A DNA stretch of 64,000 bases. Origin: Nocardioides panaciterrulae. Its GTDB lineage: Bacteria > Actinomycetota > Actinomycetes > Propionibacteriales > Nocardioidaceae. The notes beneath the pieces were generated by a model. The model was given only the letters and a program-made list of their open reading frames with translations, ran no database searches and was not told where the DNA came from. Made by a program: the position numbers and the translations under genes. Of the stretch, positions 62,818-64,000 are shown piece by piece (the first letter of the stretch is position 1; each line of letters opens with the position of its first letter). The stretch spans positions 2,912,001 to 2,976,000 of the forward strand of contig NZ_JACCBG010000001.1 of the NCBI RefSeq assembly GCF_013409645.1, given 5' to 3'.

Positions 62818-63498
62818 ATGCGGGTGCTCGTGATCGAGGACGAGGTGCGCATGGCGCGGCTGGTCAAGCGCGCCCTCGAGGAGGAGGGCCACGCGGTGGA
62901 CGTCTGCGGGGATGGCCCCGAGGGACTGTGGATGGCCACCGAGAACGCCTATGCCGCGATCGTGCTGGACGTCATGCTTCCGGGATTCGACGGCTTCGAG
63001 CTGTGCCGGAGGCTGCGCGAGGCCGATGTCTGGGCGCCGGTGCTGATGCTCACCGCGCGCGACGAGGTGGGCGACCGGGTCCGGGGCCTGGACGCGGGCG
63101 CGGACGACTACCTGGTCAAGCCGTTCAGCCTGATGGAGCTCGCCGCCCGGCTACGGGCGCTCACCCGGCGAGACGACCACCGCCGCCCAGCGGTGCTCTC
63201 GGTCGGGGAGCTGAAGCTGGACCCCGCGACCAAGCGGGCGTGGCGCGGCAGCACCGAGGTCGACCTCTCCCCCAAGGAGTTCGCCCTGCTCGAGCTCTTC
63301 CTCCGCCACCCGGGCGTCGTGCTGACTCGCTCCCAGATCATCGAGGCCGTGTGGGACTTCGCCTACGACGGCACGTCCAACGTGGTCGACCAGTACGTGA
63401 ACTACCTGCGCCGCAAGGTCGACACACCGTTCGGGCGCAGTGACCTCCAGACCGTGCGGGGCATGGGATACCGGCTGCGCGACGAGGAACCCGGATAA
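62818..63498 (+). CDS. OmpR family response regulator
   Basis: A 226-residue regulator. The receiver domain has acidic residues in VIEDEVRMARL, phosphoacceptor D51 in VLDVMLPG, T in MLTARDE and K in DYLVKPFSLMEL. The winged HTH of the Trans_reg_C type is at the C-terminus (LSPKEFALLELFLRHPGVVLTRSQI and VDQYVNYLRRKVD). It is followed after 2 bp by the kinase gene. It is divergent from the flavin operon, which is its likely target. Confidence 0.95.
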   Translation: MRVLVIEDEVRMARLVKRALEEEGHAVDVCGDGPEGLWMATENAYAAIVLDVMLPGFDGFELCRRLREADVWAPVLMLTARDEVGDRVRGLDAGADDYLVKPFSLMELAARLRALTRRDDHRRPAVLSVGELKLDPATKRAWRGSTEVDLSPKEFALLELFLRHPGVVLTRSQIIEAVWDFAYDGTSNVVDQYVNYLRRKVDTPFGRSDLQTVRGMGYRLRDEEPG

Positions 63499-63500
63499 CG

Positions 63501-64000
63501 ATGTCGATCCGCCTCAGGCTCGCAGTCGTCTTCACGATCGCTTCTGCGGTCGTGCTCGGCCTGGCGGGTTGGCTCTTCGTCAGCGAGCTCGCCTCCTCCC
63601 AGCAGGCGGCCATCGACTCCCAGCTCGCCGCCCAGCTCGCGCAGGCCGACCGCTACCTGACGCCCTCGGGTGCAGCTACACCCACCGGGCGGGTCCCCGC
63701 GCCCGGCGAGTACGTCGTGCAGGTCATCGACTCCACCGGTCGGGTCCGTGGCGCGAGCGCGGATGTAGGGGCGACCCCGCTGCTCAGCCCGGCCGAGATC
63801 AGGCAGGCGCAGCACGGCCGGGTGCTGCGGACCAGCTCCGTCGAGGGCGAGCGCGAGCGCGTGCTGGCCGGGCCGCTGAAGCAGCACCCGGGCTGGGTCG
63901 CGGTCGCGGACGTCTCGCTCGAAGCGCTCGACAGCACGCTGAGCCATGTCGTCAGGGAGCTGTTCATCGCGGGCGGGATCCTCGTGCTGGGCGCAGGGGC
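63501..64000 (+). CDS. Sensor histidine kinase, N-terminal part
   Basis: The first 166 residues are visible. A hydrophobic helix at residues 8-28 is followed by an extracytoplasmic domain of about 125 residues (SQQAAIDSQLAAQLAQADRYLTPSG through DVSLEALDSTLSHVVREL), with the second membrane helix starting at the end. HAMP and kinase domains lie beyond the right edge. The ATG at 63501 follows the regulator stop by 2 bp. Confidence 0.8.
   Translation, partial: MSIRLRLAVVFTIASAVVLGLAGWLFVSELASSQQAAIDSQLAAQLAQADRYLTPSGAATPTGRVPAPGEYVVQVIDSTGRVRGASADVGATPLLSPAEIRQAQHGRVLRTSSVEGERERVLAGPLKQHPGWVAVADVSLEALDSTLSHVVRELFIAGGILVLGAG

Overview
The window is high-GC actinobacterial DNA. Mycolicibacterial-type gene order, GTG starts, many 4-bp GTGA/ATGA start-stop overlaps and an actinobacterial gene set (clpS-DUF2017, mec-cysO-cysM, DUF3039, DUF3618, DUF3048) point to the Propionibacteriales, and the look is closest to Nocardioides or a relative. 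The genus is my inference, not a measured placement.

Layout. 1-5.3 kb: a partial YihY-type membrane protein, a FAD oxidoreductase with a SRPBCC partner, GroES-like and DUF3618 proteins, bcp, an HNH nuclease, tRNA-Leu(UAG), a PPOX-like flavoprotein and a TMEM175-like channel. 5.3-5.7 kb: a twin-hairpin direct repeat. 5.7-11.2 kb: rdgB-rph, an ABC exporter pair, a NarL-type two-component system and a HesB-like protein. 11.2-17.5 kb: a composite-transposon-like island of two nearly identical IS1380-type copies around a decayed secreted-protein locus, itself split by an ISL3 element. 17.5-31.8 kb: a housekeeping block (MBL hydrolase, murI, prs, cysM, M6 peptidase, NYN, cysO, mec, DUF2017, clpS, then divergent pncB, esterase, pncA, enoyl-CoA hydratase). 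This block together with rph-rdgB matches the remembered M. tuberculosis Rv1330c-Rv1341 order, with insertions. 31.8-45.5 kb: an orphan AbiEi/DUF559 protein between two 70-bp palindromes, a 5'-nucleotidase, DUF1697, marR-MFS, hppD with a divergent Lrp, an IclR regulator, a DEAD/DEAH helicase with DUF3039, YqgE, a TetR regulator with three operator-like sites, and a DUF3048 lipoprotein. 45.5-48 kb: an NlpC/P60 hydrolase under a c-di-AMP (ydaO-type) riboswitch, then an IS110 element. 48-58.8 kb: an SDR, a secreted beta-propeller-like protein, HIT, an M15 peptidase, galE, DUF1269, and an operon of amino-acid permease, universal stress protein, membrane protein and SpoIIE phosphatase. 58.9-64 kb: a leftward electron-transfer operon (small membrane protein, ApbE, ferric-reductase-like heme protein, NuoF-like flavoprotein, 3Fe-4S ferredoxin) divergent from an OmpR-type two-component system that runs off the window.

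Themes. NAD salvage (pncB, pncA) lies beside protein quality control (clpS) and the CysO/Mec/CysM cysteine pathway. Two SpoIIE-type phosphatases, a universal stress protein and GGAC-type paired boxes suggest stress or hypoxia control. The most unusual items are the three 70-bp palindromes with variable cores, the twin-hairpin repeat, the IS1380 island and its multiply broken cargo, a CysO that ends GG-AA beside its JAMM protease, and the flavin electron-transfer operon with no obvious FMN-binding carrier.
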